NCBI GenBank assembly: GCA_946408145.1
Contig: CAMJQX010000018.1
Location: 1 to 14,455 of the forward strand
Length of the DNA: 14,455 nt
Reading direction: 5' to 3'
DNA from: an uncultured Clostridia bacterium
Lineage (GTDB): Bacteria > Bacillota_A > Clostridia > Oscillospirales > Oscillospiraceae
Below, piece after piece: positions 14,056-14,455 of the stretch. A program made the translations under genes and the position numbers. The notes under the pieces are model-generated. The model was not told the origin of the DNA, made no database searches, and saw nothing but the letters and a program-made list of their open reading frames with translations. How positions within the stretch are numbered: the stretch's first letter is position 1; each line of letters opens with the position of its first letter.

Positions 14056-14189
14056 GGAATGAGTTTTCTCAAAAAATACCGATATTTCAAGGTTTTTGAT
14101 ATACGGACCGTCATTCCGGTGACATCGGTCACTATCACCATATAAATCTATCCCCCGCCGTTGGTGGGGATGCTTTCGTTGGCGCAGAA

Positions 14190-14317
14190 GGAGGGATTTG
14201 CGGGCATTTCTTTTCGCCTTGCGGGAGACGGCGGAAAGAAATCAAAGTATTCGCCAGTGTTTGCACTGGCTCATGCACATGCCCTATGGCATGTGCGGAC
14301 ATAATTCAAATCCCTCC
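14190..14317. repeat. multi-hairpin element closed by an 11-bp inverted repeat
   Basis: GGAGGGATTTG (14190-14200) pairs with CAAATCCCTCC (14307-14317) and encloses three further hairpins: 14206-14218 with 14230-14242 (13 bp, one G-U), 14253-14259 with 14264-14270 (7 bp), and 14275-14283 with 14288-14296 (9 bp, loop CTAT). The result is a cloverleaf-like fold of 128 bases with almost no unpaired interior. It could be a non-coding RNA or a non-autonomous repeat with terminal inverted repeats. No ORF is present. The closest description I can support is an intergenic structured repeat of unknown role. Confidence 0.6.
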
Positions 14318-14329
14318 CCTTGACGTAAC

Positions 14330-14362
14330 AAAAAAGACCATCCCGGACGGGATGGCCTTTTT
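14330..14362. terminator. intrinsic terminator, usable on both strands
   Basis: CCATCCC (14338-14344) pairs with GGGATGG (14349-14355) around GGAC. The stem continues past one A/C mismatch through G-C and A5/T5 pairs, so each strand ends in a run of at least five U. It is the first good plus-strand terminator after the dehydrogenase operon (378 bases past its stop) and may also end a transcript covering the multi-hairpin element. Confidence 0.7.
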
Positions 14363-14364
14363 CG

Positions 14365-14393
14365 TTGACCTTGCACGCTAACTTTAATAGAAT
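14365..14393 (+). promoter_or_regulatory. strong sigma-A-like promoter pointing out of the window
   Basis: TTGACC (14365-14370), 17 bases, then TAGAAT (14388-14393): one mismatch in each box at ideal spacing. Transcription would begin near 14400 and run rightwards past the octamer repeats. The gene it serves is beyond the edge. Confidence 0.6.
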
Positions 14394-14403
14394 GATAATT
14401 CCA

Positions 14404-14455
14404 TGGTGCATCACGAACTAAAGTGTGGTGCATTTTCTGTTTTCGTGGTGCATTT
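14404..14455 (+). repeat. three TGGTGCAT octamers spaced 22 and 20 bp
   Basis: TGGTGCAT begins at 14404, 14426 and 14446. The last two extend to GTGGTGCATTT and are separated by 20 bp, and the run reaches the window edge, so more copies may follow. Two-turn spacing just after a promoter start fits a row of regulator sites or the beginning of a repeat array. No matching inverted partner is seen. Confidence 0.5.

Noticed and set aside
14180..14317. A complete tRNA gene
   Set aside because: Only a 3'-end-like stretch is present; no anticodon arm, D arm or matching acceptor strand can be placed.
14404..14455. Start of a CRISPR array
   Set aside because: The repeated unit is only 8-11 bases with 20-22 bp periodicity, too short for repeat plus spacer, and no cas gene is visible.

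Overview
The window looks like chromosome from a high-GC member of the Clostridia, probably Oscillospiraceae or a relative. This placement is inferred from four things: strong GGAGG-type ribosome binding sites, sigma-A-like promoters, a strongly GC-ending codon pattern, and a mix of TRAP transport, FCD-type GntR regulation and an aco-like dehydrogenase complex. No rRNA or tRNA gene and no single-copy marker gene is present to confirm it.

Layout: (1) bases 1-774, plus strand, hold the end of an unrecognised gene, a DUF308/HdeD-like membrane protein and a doubtful 39-residue ORF, closed by a long perfect bidirectional hairpin (776-833). (2) Bases 923-5038, minus strand, read from right to left as one tightly packed cluster: a six-helix membrane protein, an SGNH/GDSL hydrolase, lipoate-protein ligase LplA, an FCD-family GntR regulator and a zinc-dependent threonine-dehydrogenase-like MDR enzyme. 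(3) Bases 5039-5317 form a divergent control region with a promoter on each strand, a 12-bp direct repeat and a palindromic GntR-type operator. (4) Bases 5318-8265, plus strand, encode a complete DctQ-DctM-DctP TRAP transporter. (5) Bases 8266-8362 hold a hairpin and a second, identical operator. (6) Bases 8363-13952, plus strand, encode a PPC/DUF296 protein and a full 2-oxo acid or acetoin dehydrogenase complex: E1 alpha, E1 beta, E2 and E3. (7) Bases 13953-14455 carry no gene that I can support. They contain several strong hairpins, a 128-base multi-hairpin element, a terminator, a strong promoter and three spaced octamers leading out of the window.

Proposed joint function (inference): the TRAP system imports a small organic acid. 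The MDR dehydrogenase and the E1-E2-E3 complex oxidise it, or a product made from it, to an acyl-CoA plus NADH. LplA attaches lipoate to the lipoyl domains, and here both E2 and E3 carry one, 89% identical over 84 residues. The GntR regulator, encoded in the divergent cluster, probably binds TTGGTAGGACCAA in front of the transporter and again in front of the PPC-dehydrogenase genes. The substrate cannot be read from the sequence. Acetoin is one candidate for the complex, but a TRAP binding protein with a conserved carboxylate-binding arginine points to an acid.
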